Shown in pieces: positions 9,168 through 17,686 of a stretch of 64,000 nucleotides of DNA. Made by a program: the position numbers and the translations under genes. Position 1 is the stretch's first letter, and each line of letters begins with the position of its first letter. Source of the stretch: Actinomycetes bacterium (lineage in GTDB: Bacteria; Bacillota; Sulfobacillia; Sulfobacillales; JAIMBI01); contig JAIMBI010000011.1 of assembly GCA_023565505.1 (NCBI GenBank), positions 1 to 64,000 on the forward strand, read 5' to 3'. The notes beneath the pieces were generated by a model. That model had not been told where the DNA came from. It did no database searches and saw only the letters and a list, made by a program, of their open reading frames with translations.

Positions 9168-10385
9168 GTGGCTCCGCGACCGTTGTCGGGCTTGACGGTA
9201 GTCGATATATCCACATCGTATGCCGGGCCGTTCTGTTCCTTGATGCTGGCGGATCTGGGGGCCGACGTCATCAAGGTCGAGAAGCCCGGGGGCGACGATG
9301 CGCGGACCTGGGGGCCGCCGTTCATCGCGGGCGAATCGGCGTGGTTTCTCAGTGTCAACCGGAACAAGCGCAGCCTCTGTCTGGACTTCTCCGTGCCGGA
9401 AGGCCGGGCCATCCTGGACCGCATCCTGGCTCGGAGCGACGTCCTGGTCGAGAATCTGAAGCCCGGCTCGCTGGCGAAGTTCGGACTGGACTACGAGACC
9501 GTCCACGCCCGGCATCCCCACCTCGTCTATGCCGCCATCTCGGGGTTCGGGTTGACGGGTCCCGAGGCCCATCGCACGGGCTACGACCTCATCGCGCAGG
9601 CCCTCTCCGGACTGATGAGCGTGACCGGAGGTCCGGACGGTGAGCCGCAGCGGGTCGGGACCGCCTTGTCGGATATCGTGACGGGCATCGTGGCGGCCCT
9701 GGGGGTGACGGCGCTGTTGGTGGCCCGGGGACGCCACGGCGAGGGCGGGCTGGTGGACGCCAGTCTGTTGGACGTGGATGTGGCCCTGATGACCCCCCGG
9801 ATTGTGAGCTATCTGGCGTCGGGCGTGGTCCCGGTGCCGACGGGCGGGACCGATTCGGTGATCGCGCTGTACCAGAAGGTGCGCACAGCCGACGAACCCA
9901 TCGTGCTCGCGACGGGCACTCCGGTGCTGTGGGACCGGTTCAAAAAAGCCCTGGGTTCGCCGCCGAGCCTGGAACGGCCGGAGTACGCGACCAATGCGGG
10001 GCGGCAGACGCATCGGGCCGCCCTGGTGGACGAGGTGGAGCGGTTGCTCGCGCAGCACCCGGCCGCCTACTGGGTGGACCGCTTCCGGGCGTTCGGCGTG
10101 CCCTGCGCCCGCATCAACTACTTGGACGGGGTGGTGCGCGAAGCGCAGCTCCTCGCCCGGGACATGTTTCCCACGGTGTCCCATCCGGTCGCCGGGACGG
10201 TCAAGCTGGTCGGATCGCCGCTCCACCTGGACGGGAGCGCGTTGCCGATCCGGCGGCCGCCGCCGCTGTTGGGCCAGCATTCGGTTGAGGTACTTCAGGA
10301 GTGCGGGTTCGCCCGGGAGGAGATCGAAGGCTGGCTGGCGCGGGGGATCGTGTACCAGAACAATCGCCCCGAGCCGGCGTCCTGA
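9168..10385 (+). CDS. Class III CoA-transferase (CaiB/BaiF family)
   Basis: A 405-residue protein opening with LSGLTVVDISTSYAGPFCS and LADLGADVIKVEKPGGDDARTW, the hallmarks of the family, followed by NRNKRSLCLDFS and ARSDVLVENLKPGSLAKFGL. Such enzymes move CoA between acids through acyl-aspartyl and glutamyl anhydride intermediates. GTG 9168 is preceded by AAAGGAG at ideal spacing; the frame is open further upstream but without a better start. It may activate the substrate acid using CoA from an intermediate, in parallel to the ligase. Confidence 0.88.
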   Translation: MAPRPLSGLTVVDISTSYAGPFCSLMLADLGADVIKVEKPGGDDARTWGPPFIAGESAWFLSVNRNKRSLCLDFSVPEGRAILDRILARSDVLVENLKPGSLAKFGLDYETVHARHPHLVYAAISGFGLTGPEAHRTGYDLIAQALSGLMSVTGGPDGEPQRVGTALSDIVTGIVAALGVTALLVARGRHGEGGLVDASLLDVDVALMTPRIVSYLASGVVPVPTGGTDSVIALYQKVRTADEPIVLATGTPVLWDRFKKALGSPPSLERPEYATNAGRQTHRAALVDEVERLLAQHPAAYWVDRFRAFGVPCARINYLDGVVREAQLLARDMFPTVSHPVAGTVKLVGSPLHLDGSALPIRRPPPLLGQHSVEVLQECGFAREEIEGWLARGIVYQNNRPEPAS

Positions 10386-10436
10386 ACCCGCCGCGGCAAC
10401 GGCGGGAGGGCAGATGACGAGGAGGGTCGGAAGTCC

Positions 10437-11279
10437 GTGGCTGCGGAGTGGGTCGGGTGCGAAGACCACGGGGTCGTCCGGATCGTGCGCATCGAACGGC
10501 CGGACCGTCTGAACGCCCTGAACGAGGCGGTGCTGCAGGCCTTGGGAGAGGCCCTCGACGGGGCGGTCCGGGACGGCGTGCGCGCCCTCGTGGTGACGGG
10601 GGCCGGGGACCGGGCGTTCTCCGCCGGAGCCGATCTGGACGAGTGGGAGAACATCAGCTTCGCGGACGCTTACCGACGCCTGGAGCTCGGACAGCGTGTG
10701 TTCCAGCGTCTGGCGGCCGGGCCGATCCCGGCCGTCGCGGCGGTCAACGGTTATGCCTTGGGCGGCGGCATGGAACTGGCGCTCGCCTGTCACGTGCGGC
10801 TGGCGAGCCGCCGGGCGGCGTTCGGCCTCCCGGAGCCGCGACTGGGCATGATTCCGGGTTTCGGCGGCACGCAACGGCTGCCCCGCGTGGTTGGGTGGGG
10901 GCGCGCGGCCGAGATCCTCCTCACGGGCCGACGGGTGCCGGCCGAAGAGGCCTTGGCCATCGGCCTCGTCACGGCCGTCCACGAGGAAGACGCCCTGCTG
11001 CCGGAAGCCCTCGCCCTGGCGCAGCACATCGCCGAACAAAGCCCGGTCTCCTTACGCATGATCCTGACCGCGCTGTATGGGGGGAGCGACCTGCCGGTGG
11101 AACGCGGACTGCTGGTGGAGCGTCTGGTCGGCGCGGCGGCCGCCAGCAGTGCCGACCAACGCGAGGGCGTGGCGGCGTTCCGCGCCCGTCGGCCGCCGCG
11201 TTTCGGCCCGGCTGACGGTGCGGCGACGGATCCGAGCGGACAGGCCCAACCGTCGGGCGGGAAAGAAGGTGAGGGATAG
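10437..11279 (+). CDS. Enoyl-CoA hydratase/isomerase (BadK-like candidate)
   Basis: A 280-residue crotonase-fold protein. FSAGADLDEW supplies part of the oxyanion hole; GYALGGGMELALAC and FGLPEPRLGMIPGFGGTQRL carry the two Glu residues used for water addition. It hydrates 2-enoyl-CoA, and in this cluster could act on cyclohex-1-ene-1-carboxyl-CoA (BadK role) or on linear enoyl-CoA. The C-terminus has a Pro/Gly-rich tail of about 20 residues beyond the usual end. GTG start with GAGGAGGG. The next gene begins directly at its stop. Confidence 0.85.
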   Translation: MAAEWVGCEDHGVVRIVRIERPDRLNALNEAVLQALGEALDGAVRDGVRALVVTGAGDRAFSAGADLDEWENISFADAYRRLELGQRVFQRLAAGPIPAVAAVNGYALGGGMELALACHVRLASRRAAFGLPEPRLGMIPGFGGTQRLPRVVGWGRAAEILLTGRRVPAEEALAIGLVTAVHEEDALLPEALALAQHIAEQSPVSLRMILTALYGGSDLPVERGLLVERLVGAAAASSADQREGVAAFRARRPPRFGPADGAATDPSGQAQPSGGKEGEG

Positions 11280-12461
11280 GTGAACCCGGAATCGCTGACA
11301 CCCTTGGCGGATCTCGATCTGACGGACGAGGAGCGGATGGTCCGCGACGTCGTCCGCAAGGTTGTGGCCGCGGAAATCCAGCCCCGAGCCATCGAACTCG
11401 ACGAGACCGAAGGGTTCCCGTGGCCCCAGATGCAGGCCCTGAGCCGGCAGGGGCTGATGGGACTGCTGACGCCCGAAGCCGACGGCGGTCAGGGGGCCCG
11501 GCACCTCTTGTACGTGGCCGTCGTGGAGGAGATTGCCCGGGCCTGTGCGGCCACGGCCCTGGTCTACTTCACCAACACCCACGGACAACTCCCGCTGCTG
11601 TTCGCCGGGACGTCGGAACAAAAGCGGCGCTATCTGCCCCGGCTGGCGTCTGGCGAGTGGCTGGGCGCGATCGCGATTACGGAGCCGGACCACGGATCCG
11701 ACGTGGCCCATCTCCGGACGCGGGCCGAGCGCGTGGCCGGCGGCTATGTGTTGGACGGGGAAAAGATCTTTATCACGACTGGGGACAAGGCGGATTTGCT
11801 CACGGTGTTCGCCCGCACCGGGCCGGATCCCGGGGCGCGCGGCATCTCGGCGTTCCTGGTCGAGAAAGGCACCCCGGGGCTGGTGGTCGTCCGCACGGAG
11901 CGGAAGATGGGCGTGCGGGGCTCCAGCACGGCGGCGCTGCGGTTTGACCGCTGTTTTGTGGCCGAGGCGCAGCGGCTGGGCGAGGAGAACCAAGCGTTCC
12001 CTCTGCTCATGCGGGTCTTTGACGTCACACGGCTGAGCACGGCGGCGCAGGCAGTCGGCATCGCGCAGGGCGCGTACGACATCGCCCTCGCCTACAGTCT
12101 GGAACGGCGGCAGTTCGGCCAGCGCATCTACGACTTCCAGGCGGTGCAGTTCCGTTTGGCCAACATGCTGACCGAGATCACGGCGGGGCGCCTCCTGCTG
12201 TACCAGGCCGCGCGCCTGGCGGACCAGGGGCGGCGGTTTACGGCCGAGGCGTCCATGGCGAAGCTCTGGTGCTCCGAAATGGCCGGCCGCGTCACGAACG
12301 AGGCGGTGCAGACCCTGGGCGGCTACGGGTATATCCGGGACTACGGCGTCGAACGGATGATGCGCGACGCCAAAATCACCCAGATCTACGACGGCACGAA
12401 CGACATCCAGCGGCTCATCATCGCCCGGCAGGTGTTGGTGGCCGCCTCGGGAGGCAGCTGA
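11280..12461 (+). CDS. Acyl-CoA dehydrogenase with Asp at the usual catalytic Glu position
   Basis: A 393-residue FAD acyl-CoA dehydrogenase: ITEPDHGSDVAH and KIFITTGDKAD flavin motifs, RRQFGQRIYDFQAVQF, and GGYGYIRDYGVERMMRDAKITQIYDGTNDIQR. The catalytic base in most members is the Glu of IYEGT; here it reads IYDGT. An alicyclic acyl-CoA substrate (AliB-like) is plausible given the cluster. The GTG start immediately follows the hydratase stop, indicating coupling. FAD and electron-transfer flavoprotein would be the electron acceptors. Confidence 0.88.
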   Translation: MNPESLTPLADLDLTDEERMVRDVVRKVVAAEIQPRAIELDETEGFPWPQMQALSRQGLMGLLTPEADGGQGARHLLYVAVVEEIARACAATALVYFTNTHGQLPLLFAGTSEQKRRYLPRLASGEWLGAIAITEPDHGSDVAHLRTRAERVAGGYVLDGEKIFITTGDKADLLTVFARTGPDPGARGISAFLVEKGTPGLVVVRTERKMGVRGSSTAALRFDRCFVAEAQRLGEENQAFPLLMRVFDVTRLSTAAQAVGIAQGAYDIALAYSLERRQFGQRIYDFQAVQFRLANMLTEITAGRLLLYQAARLADQGRRFTAEASMAKLWCSEMAGRVTNEAVQTLGGYGYIRDYGVERMMRDAKITQIYDGTNDIQRLIIARQVLVAASGGS

Positions 12462-12524
12462 TCCGTCCGCGGAGACGTGACCGGCGCGGACAGGACGATT
12501 TTGACGCGTGGAGGAACGTGAGCC

Positions 12525-13484
12525 GTGGCCCTGACGACGCGTGTGACCCAAATCCTGGGCATCCGGTATCCGATTATCCAAGGGGGGCTGGCCCACATCG
12601 CCACCGGTGCCTTCGCGGCGGCGGTGTCCAACGCCGGGGCCCTGGGGCAGATCACGGCGACCTCGTTGGAGAATCCCGCCGATCTGCGCCGCGAGGTGGC
12701 GATGGCCCGTGAACGGACCTCTCGACCCTTCGGGATCAACCTGGCCATCGGCCATCGCCCGTTGGACCCGTTTCTCGACGTGGCTCTGGAGCTGCGCCCC
12801 GCCGCCATTTCCTTGACCGGCGGGAATCCGGCCCCGTTCATCCCCCGCATCAAAGCGGCGGGTATCACGGTGATGGTGCTGGTCGGGAGTGCCCGCCAGG
12901 CCATGAAGGCGGAGGAACTCGGAGCCGACATCGTCATCGCCGTCGGCTACGAGGGCGGCGGTCACCTCGGCCGGGACGATGTCGGCAGCCTGGTGCTGAC
13001 GCGGCGGGTGGTGGAATCGGTCCGCGTGCCGGTGGTGGCCTCGGGAGGGTTCGCCGACGGATACGGGTTGCTGGCCGCGCTGACGCTGGGCGCGGAGGGG
13101 GTCGAAATGGGGACCCGGTTCCTGGCTACGGAGGAGTGCCCGATCCACCCCCGCTACAAGGAAGCGCTGCTGCAAGCGGCGGAAAACCAGACGACCCTGA
13201 TCGGACGCAGCATCGGCGCACCGGGGCGGGTGTTGCCGGGGCGGTTGGTGGAGGAGATCCAGCGGCGCGAGCAGGCGGGGGCCACCCTGGACGAGTTGCT
13301 GCCGCTGATTGCCGGACATCGGAACCGGTTGGGGGCGCTGTCCGGCGACCTTGACGGCGGATACGTCTGGGCCGGGCAGGGCGTGGGGCTTATCCGGGAC
13401 GTCCCCACGGTCGCGGCCTTGGTGGAAAGGTTGGTCAGCGAGGCCCAGTCACGTTACGAGGATCTGCAGCGGGCATGGCAATGA
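12525..13484 (+). CDS. Nitronate monooxygenase / FabK-like flavoprotein
   Basis: A 319-residue FMN TIM-barrel protein. RYPIIQGGLAHIAT at the N-terminus and GYEGGGHLGRDDVGS (FMN phosphate region with the conserved His) are shared by nitronate monooxygenases and FabK enoyl-ACP reductases. EMGTRFLATEECP is also typical. In a CoA-ester catabolic operon it might act as an enoyl-CoA reductase, or detoxify nitronates; the sequence does not decide. GTG start; last gene before a hairpin and the next promoter. Confidence 0.8.
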   Translation: MALTTRVTQILGIRYPIIQGGLAHIATGAFAAAVSNAGALGQITATSLENPADLRREVAMARERTSRPFGINLAIGHRPLDPFLDVALELRPAAISLTGGNPAPFIPRIKAAGITVMVLVGSARQAMKAEELGADIVIAVGYEGGGHLGRDDVGSLVLTRRVVESVRVPVVASGGFADGYGLLAALTLGAEGVEMGTRFLATEECPIHPRYKEALLQAAENQTTLIGRSIGAPGRVLPGRLVEEIQRREQAGATLDELLPLIAGHRNRLGALSGDLDGGYVWAGQGVGLIRDVPTVAALVERLVSEAQSRYEDLQRAWQ

Positions 13485-13503
13485 AAAGGAGCCAGGTCGC
13501 TCA

Positions 13504-13533
13504 ACCTTCGTCGTCCCTGATGACGCGTAAGGT
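13504..13533 (+). terminator. Hairpin after the first catabolic operon
   Basis: ACCTTCGTCGTC (13504-13515) pairs with GATGACG (13519-13525) and, after a three-base bulge, AAGGT (13529-13533), with one G-U pair and a three-base loop. It begins 20 bases after the stop of the FabK-like gene. There is no U-tract, so termination may be weak or factor-dependent. Confidence 0.4.
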
Positions 13534-13684
13534 CGGAGCAGAACCGACAGGGTATGGAAGACGCTCGGAAACCAGTGTTGTCGGGACACCGACTATTGCG
13601 GCGGAAGTCCTGTTCCTGGGGATGAAATCTTCTCCAACGATTGCGGTCCAACCGCACAAGATAGACAAATAGCACTTAAGCGCC

Positions 13685-13714
13685 TTGACAGAACCGATGA
13701 TGACTGGCTAAGCT
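13685..13714 (+). promoter_or_regulatory. Second promoter of the catabolic cluster
   Basis: A perfect TTGACA (13685-13690), an 18-base spacer and TAAGCT (13709-13714). Transcription would start near 13721, about 43 bases before the ATG at 13764. The -10 box is only half consensus, so an activator may help. Confidence 0.55.
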
Positions 13715-13729
13715 GGGCGCGGGGCGGTA

Positions 13730-13743
13730 AGTGACCATTCACT
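13730..13743. promoter_or_regulatory. Candidate operator in the leader
   Basis: AGTGA (13730-13734) and TCACT (13739-13743) form a perfect inverted repeat with a 4-base spacer, 9 bases after the predicted transcription start. A repressor bound here would block elongation or initiation. The TetR regulator (22300) and the IclR regulator (6280) are both candidates. Confidence 0.4.
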
Positions 13744-13763
13744 CACGAAGGGATCGGCGGCAC

Positions 13764-14849
13764 ATGGAGCGTGCTTTAGAGGGCGTTCGCGTTCTGGACA
13801 TGACCCGGTTGTTCCCCGGAGGCTACTTGACGACGGTCCTGGCCCAACTGGGGGCCGAGGTGGTGAAGCTCGAGCCCCCGGGAGGCGATCCGGCTCGGGA
13901 GGAAGAGCCGCGCCGGCAAGGGGAGAGCTATTATCATTGGGCCATCAACCGGGGCAAGAAGAGCATCGTCATTGATTTGAAACAGGAGCCGGGACGGGAC
14001 GTCGTCTTGTCCCTGGTCCGGCAGGCGGACGTCTTCCTGGAAAACTTCCGCCCCGGAGTGGCCGAGCGTTTGGGCGTGGACGCCGAACGCTTGCGGCGCG
14101 TCAATCCTCAGCTGATCTACGTTTCGCTGAACGGCTTTCCGGAAGATGACCACCGCAGTGCGCGGGGGAGCCACGACTTGAACTATCTGGCCGACACGGG
14201 GGTCCTGGACCTGCTTGGGCCGGAGCACGGGGCCCCGGCGCTGCTTCTGAGCGACTTGGCCGGCTCGATGTGGGGCCTGGTGACCATTCTGAGCCTGCTT
14301 TACCAGCGCCGCGTCGCGGGTCACCCCGGACAACCCGCTCGGGTCGTCTTTGCCGAAGCCATCAGGCACTGGGCGGTGTTGCAGGACGCGCTGTTTCGCT
14401 TTGCCGGGGAAACCCGGTTCCCCATTCTGACATGGCCGTCGTATCACGTGTACCGCGCCGCCGACGGCGAGTACCTCGCGGTGGCCGCGTTGGAGCCGCA
14501 GTTCTGGGAACGGTTCTGCACCACGATGGGACGACCAGACTGGCTGTCTCGCCGGCGTGATCCCGCTTGGGTGCCGGTTGTCCAAGAGGTCATCGGCGGG
14601 CGGCCGAGTGCGTACTGGGAGGATCTGTTCGCCCCGGTCGACGCCTGTGTGACGGTGGTGCGGCGGTGGGCTGATGCCGCGCGCCGTCGGCCCGATCCGG
14701 ACCTGCCTCGCCCGAACCAGTGGCCGACCGCGGTGCCGGAGACCCTGGCGCCGCCAGGACTCGGCGAGCACACGGCCGAGCTGCTGGCCCGGGCGGGCTG
14801 GGATGCGGAGGGGCGTCGCCGGTTGCGCGAGACGGGGGCCGTGGGGTAG
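13764..14849 (+). CDS. Class III CoA-transferase (CaiB/BaiF family)
   Basis: A 361-residue protein starting ALEGVRVLDMTRLFPGGYLTT, with LAQLGAEVVKLEPPGGDPAR, NRGKKSIVIDL and ADVFLENFRPGVAERLG. It is somewhat shorter than the copy at 9168 and diverged from it. ATG 13764 has GAAGGGATCGG upstream and lies 43 bases after the predicted transcription start; the GTG at 13731 would fall inside the operator. It opens the second operon, six bases before an acyl-CoA dehydrogenase. It may transfer CoA to a pathway acid, or act as a racemase-type family member. Confidence 0.85.
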   Translation: MERALEGVRVLDMTRLFPGGYLTTVLAQLGAEVVKLEPPGGDPAREEEPRRQGESYYHWAINRGKKSIVIDLKQEPGRDVVLSLVRQADVFLENFRPGVAERLGVDAERLRRVNPQLIYVSLNGFPEDDHRSARGSHDLNYLADTGVLDLLGPEHGAPALLLSDLAGSMWGLVTILSLLYQRRVAGHPGQPARVVFAEAIRHWAVLQDALFRFAGETRFPILTWPSYHVYRAADGEYLAVAALEPQFWERFCTTMGRPDWLSRRRDPAWVPVVQEVIGGRPSAYWEDLFAPVDACVTVVRRWADAARRRPDPDLPRPNQWPTAVPETLAPPGLGEHTAELLARAGWDAEGRRRLRETGAVG

Positions 14850-14854
14850 GAGGC

Positions 14855-16018
14855 ATGGCAGACATGGTCGATGTGACCGTCGTGGAGGCTGTCCGGCAGC
14901 TGGTGAAATCTGCAATCGCGCCGCGGGCGTCGATGATTGAGCGCGAGGATCAATTCCCCCACGACGTGCTGCAGGCCTATCGGGCGGCGGGTCTGCTCAC
15001 GCTGGCGTTCGACGAGGAGGCGAGAGGGGTCGGGGCGACACTGCCGACCATGTGCGCGGTCATCAGGGAGATCGCGCGAACGTCGCCGGCCTGCGCGACG
15101 ATTCTGCTGGGCCATACGACCGCCTGTCTGGCCATGCGCATGGCGGGGGCCGCCGGGGCGCTCGAAGCCGTGGCGAAGCAGTTCCCCAACCGGCCGGCGT
15201 TCCTGGGGATCTGCATCACGGAGCCCGAATCCGGGTCCGATGTGGCCTCCATTCGGACCGCCGCCGACCCGGACGGCGCGGGGTGGATTCTCCGCGGACA
15301 GAAACGGTTCGTCACCAACGGCCCCGAGGCGGACGCCTTCGTCGTGTTGGCCCGAACCGCCCCCCGGGACCAGGAGCTCCACCACCTGAGTCTCTTCCTC
15401 GTCGACCGGCGGGCCGAGGGGGTGTCGGTGGGCCGTCCGGAGAGGAAGCTCGGGTTGCGGGGATCCTCCACGGCCGACGTGACGTTCACCGACGTCCGGG
15501 TTCCGCCCCATCACCTGATCGGCGAAGCCGGGAGCGGGTTCGGTTACGTGATGAAGACGCTGGACCGCACGCGCACGATCGTGGCGGCATTGGCGGTCGG
15601 CATCGCCGAAGGCGCCTTGGACCAGGCCGTCCGGTACAGTCAGGTCCGCAAGCAGTTCGGACGCCCGATCGGGGAGTTCCAGGGAATCCGCTTCGCGCTC
15701 GCCGACATGGCGGCGCGGGTGGCGGCGGCCGCGGCCCTCACCCGGGAGGCCGCCGAAGCCGTGGAAGGACAGGTCCCCACCGCGTCGCTGTTCGCGTCGA
15801 TGGCCAAGTTGTGCGCGACGGAAACGGCCAGTCGGGTCGCGGCGGATGCCGTCCAGGTCCTCGGGGGTTACGGGGTCATGGCCGACTACGGCGTGGAGCG
15901 GTTCATGCGCGATGCCAAGGTCACGGAGATTTACGAGGGCACCAACCAGATCCAGCGCGTGATCATCGCGCGCGAACTGATGGCACTGGTGGCCGAGGGA
16001 ACCGCGGTCGCCTTTTAG
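14855..16018 (+). CDS. Acyl-CoA dehydrogenase
   Basis: A 387-residue FAD enzyme with ITEPESGSDVASIR, KRFVTNGPEAD, RKQFGRPIGEFQGIRF and MRDAKVTEIYEGTNQIQR. Unlike the copy at 11280, it retains the canonical catalytic Glu. ATG 14855 follows a TAGGAGGC site that overlaps the preceding stop. Immediately upstream of the BadI-like gene, it could dehydrogenate the cyclic acyl-CoA (AliB role) or pimeloyl-CoA after ring opening (PimC/PimD role). Confidence 0.9.
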   Translation: MADMVDVTVVEAVRQLVKSAIAPRASMIEREDQFPHDVLQAYRAAGLLTLAFDEEARGVGATLPTMCAVIREIARTSPACATILLGHTTACLAMRMAGAAGALEAVAKQFPNRPAFLGICITEPESGSDVASIRTAADPDGAGWILRGQKRFVTNGPEADAFVVLARTAPRDQELHHLSLFLVDRRAEGVSVGRPERKLGLRGSSTADVTFTDVRVPPHHLIGEAGSGFGYVMKTLDRTRTIVAALAVGIAEGALDQAVRYSQVRKQFGRPIGEFQGIRFALADMAARVAAAAALTREAAEAVEGQVPTASLFASMAKLCATETASRVAADAVQVLGGYGVMADYGVERFMRDAKVTEIYEGTNQIQRVIIARELMALVAEGTAVAF

Positions 16019-16042
16019 TTTTCCATCCGAGGAGGGGTCGAC

Positions 16043-16897
16043 ATGGATCTGCGGGAGATTGTTTACGAAAAGTACAACCAGCGAGCCAAGATCACGATCA
16101 ACCGGCCGCATAAACTGAACGCCCTGACGCCGCGCACCCTGGCCGAGATGCTGTGGGCCTTGGAAGACGCGTGGGCGGACGACGACGTCGGGGCGGTGAT
16201 TCTAACGGGAGCGGGCGATCGGGCCTTCTGTGTCGGCGGTGACCAGTCCATTCGGGAGAAGGGCGGTTACACCTACGACGACGTCGGCGACGGTCCCCTG
16301 GCGCGGATGCCGCTGCCGACGCTGCACTCGCTGCTCCTTCAGACCATTCGCAACATCCCCAAGCCGGTCGTGGCCATGGTGAACGGCTACGCCATCGGGG
16401 GAGGCCATGTGTTGCACGTGGTGTGCGACCTGACGGTGGCGAGCGAGACGGCACGGTTCGGTCAAGTGGGACCGAGAGTCGGAAGCTTTGACGCCGGCTA
16501 CGGTTCGGCGTATTTGGCCCGGGTCGTGGGCGAGAAGAAGGCGCGGGAAATCTGGTTCCTCTGTGAACAATATTCCGCCCAGGAAGCCTTGGAAATGGGC
16601 CTCGTGAACTGGGTCGTCCCGCCGCAACGCCTTGTCGAGAAGACGGAAGCGGTGTGTGACGCCCTCATCGCCAAGAGCCCGACCGCCCTGGCGGCGCTGA
16701 AGGCCTCGTTCAACGCCGACAGCGACTCCGTCTGGGGCATCCACCAAGTCGCCGGGGTGGCCCTGAACCTTTATTACGGCACCGACGAGGCGTTGGAGGG
16801 ACGGAACGCGTTCCTGGAAAAGCGGGCGCCCAACTTCCGGGCGGCCAGGCGTTCCCGGACGCAAGAGCAGAAGTCAGGAGGGAACGACGATGTTTGA
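16043..16897 (+). CDS. badI: BadI-like 2-ketocyclohexanecarboxyl-CoA hydrolase (MenB-type crotonase)
   Basis: A 284-residue crotonase-superfamily protein of the MenB branch. [47 protein letters not shown] and [14 protein letters not shown] match the pattern remembered for Rhodopseudomonas BadI, which hydrolytically opens 2-oxocyclohexanecarboxyl-CoA to pimeloyl-CoA. MenB (naphthoate synthase) is the main alternative, but there are no menaquinone genes nearby and a BadH-like gene overlaps its end by 8 bases. Residues near the end ([19 protein letters not shown]) are an unusual polar tail. Start ATG 16043 follows GAGGAGGGG. Confidence 0.75.
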   Translation: MDLREIVYEKYNQRAKITINRPHKLNALTPRTLAEMLWALEDAWADDDVGAVILTGAGDRAFCVGGDQSIREKGGYTYDDVGDGPLARMPLPTLHSLLLQTIRNIPKPVVAMVNGYAIGGGHVLHVVCDLTVASETARFGQVGPRVGSFDAGYGSAYLARVVGEKKAREIWFLCEQYSAQEALEMGLVNWVVPPQRLVEKTEAVCDALIAKSPTALAALKASFNADSDSVWGIHQVAGVALNLYYGTDEALEGRNAFLEKRAPNFRAARRSRTQEQKSGGNDDV

Positions 16898-17636
16898 GTT
16901 GACGGGCAAGATTGCCCTGGTGACGGGGGCGGCCCAGGGGATCGGGCGCGGGATCAGCGAGGCGCTGGCCCGCCAGGGGGCGACTGTCGTCCTGGCCGAC
17001 ATTCAGGAAGAGAAGGCGGCCGAGGCCGCGCGCGAAATCGGCGGCAACGCCTGGGCCGTCCGGGTGGACGTCACGGACTCGGCCAGCGTGCGCTCGATGG
17101 TCGACGCCGTCCAGCGACGGCACAACCGGCTGGACATCGTGGTCAACAACGCTGGATGGGACCGTATCGCCCCGTTTCTGGAATTCGACGAGGCGGAATG
17201 GGACAAGGTCCTGCGGATCAATCTCTACGGACCGCTGTACGTGCTGAAGGCCGCCCTGCCCTTGATGGTGGCCCAGCAGTCGGGGTCGGTCGTCAACATC
17301 GGCTCCGATGCCGGTCGGGTGGGATCCAGCGGCGAGGCCGTGTATTCCGCGGCGAAGGGCGGCGTGATTGCCATCACGAAAACCCTGGCGCGCGAGCTCG
17401 CGCGGTACGGGATCACCGTCAATGCCGTCTGTCCCGGCCCGGCCGACACGCCGCTATTTGCGGAGGTCCGGCGCCAGAATCCGCGGTTGGCCGAGGCCCT
17501 GGTGCGGGCGATCCCGCTGCGGCGGTTGGCGCGTCCCAGCGACATCGCTGCCGCCGTGGCGTTCCTGGTGTCCGACGAGGCGTCGTACATCACCGGGCAG
17601 ACCCTGAGCGTGAGCGGCGGCCTCACCATGGTCTGA
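16890..17636 (+). CDS. badH: BadH-like 2-hydroxycyclohexanecarboxyl-CoA dehydrogenase (SDR)
   Basis: A 248-residue [40 protein letters not shown] (with Ser/Tyr/Lys catalytic residues) and a terminal [10 protein letters not shown]. The NNAGWD, SDA[11 protein letters not shown], VCPGPADT and SGGLTM signatures are those of BadH rather than of generic FabG. It would oxidise 2-hydroxycyclohexanecarboxyl-CoA to the 2-oxo compound that BadI cleaves. Its ATG is inside the end of the BadI-like gene, so the pair is translationally coupled. Confidence 0.78.
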   Translation: MFELTGKIALVTGAAQGIGRGISEALARQGATVVLADIQEEKAAEAAREIGGNAWAVRVDVTDSASVRSMVDAVQRRHNRLDIVVNNAGWDRIAPFLEFDEAEWDKVLRINLYGPLYVLKAALPLMVAQQSGSVVNIGSDAGRVGSSGEAVYSAAKGGVIAITKTLARELARYGITVNAVCPGPADTPLFAEVRRQNPRLAEALVRAIPLRRLARPSDIAAAVAFLVSDEASYITGQTLSVSGGLTMV

Positions 17637-17686
17637 GCCGGCGGACGGGCGTACGGCGGGTGGCTTGATCCGGGAGGACGGTTGCG

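Noticed and set aside
13475-13672. Small frame encoding a 65-residue peptide after the FabK-like gene
   Set aside because: It overlaps the previous gene and a hairpin, has no clear ribosome binding site of its own and no recognisable motif.
16043-16897. MenB (menaquinone synthesis) as the identity of the MenB-like crotonase
   Set aside because: No other men genes are present and the overlapping neighbour is BadH-like; the detailed motifs fit BadI better, although only phylogeny can settle it.
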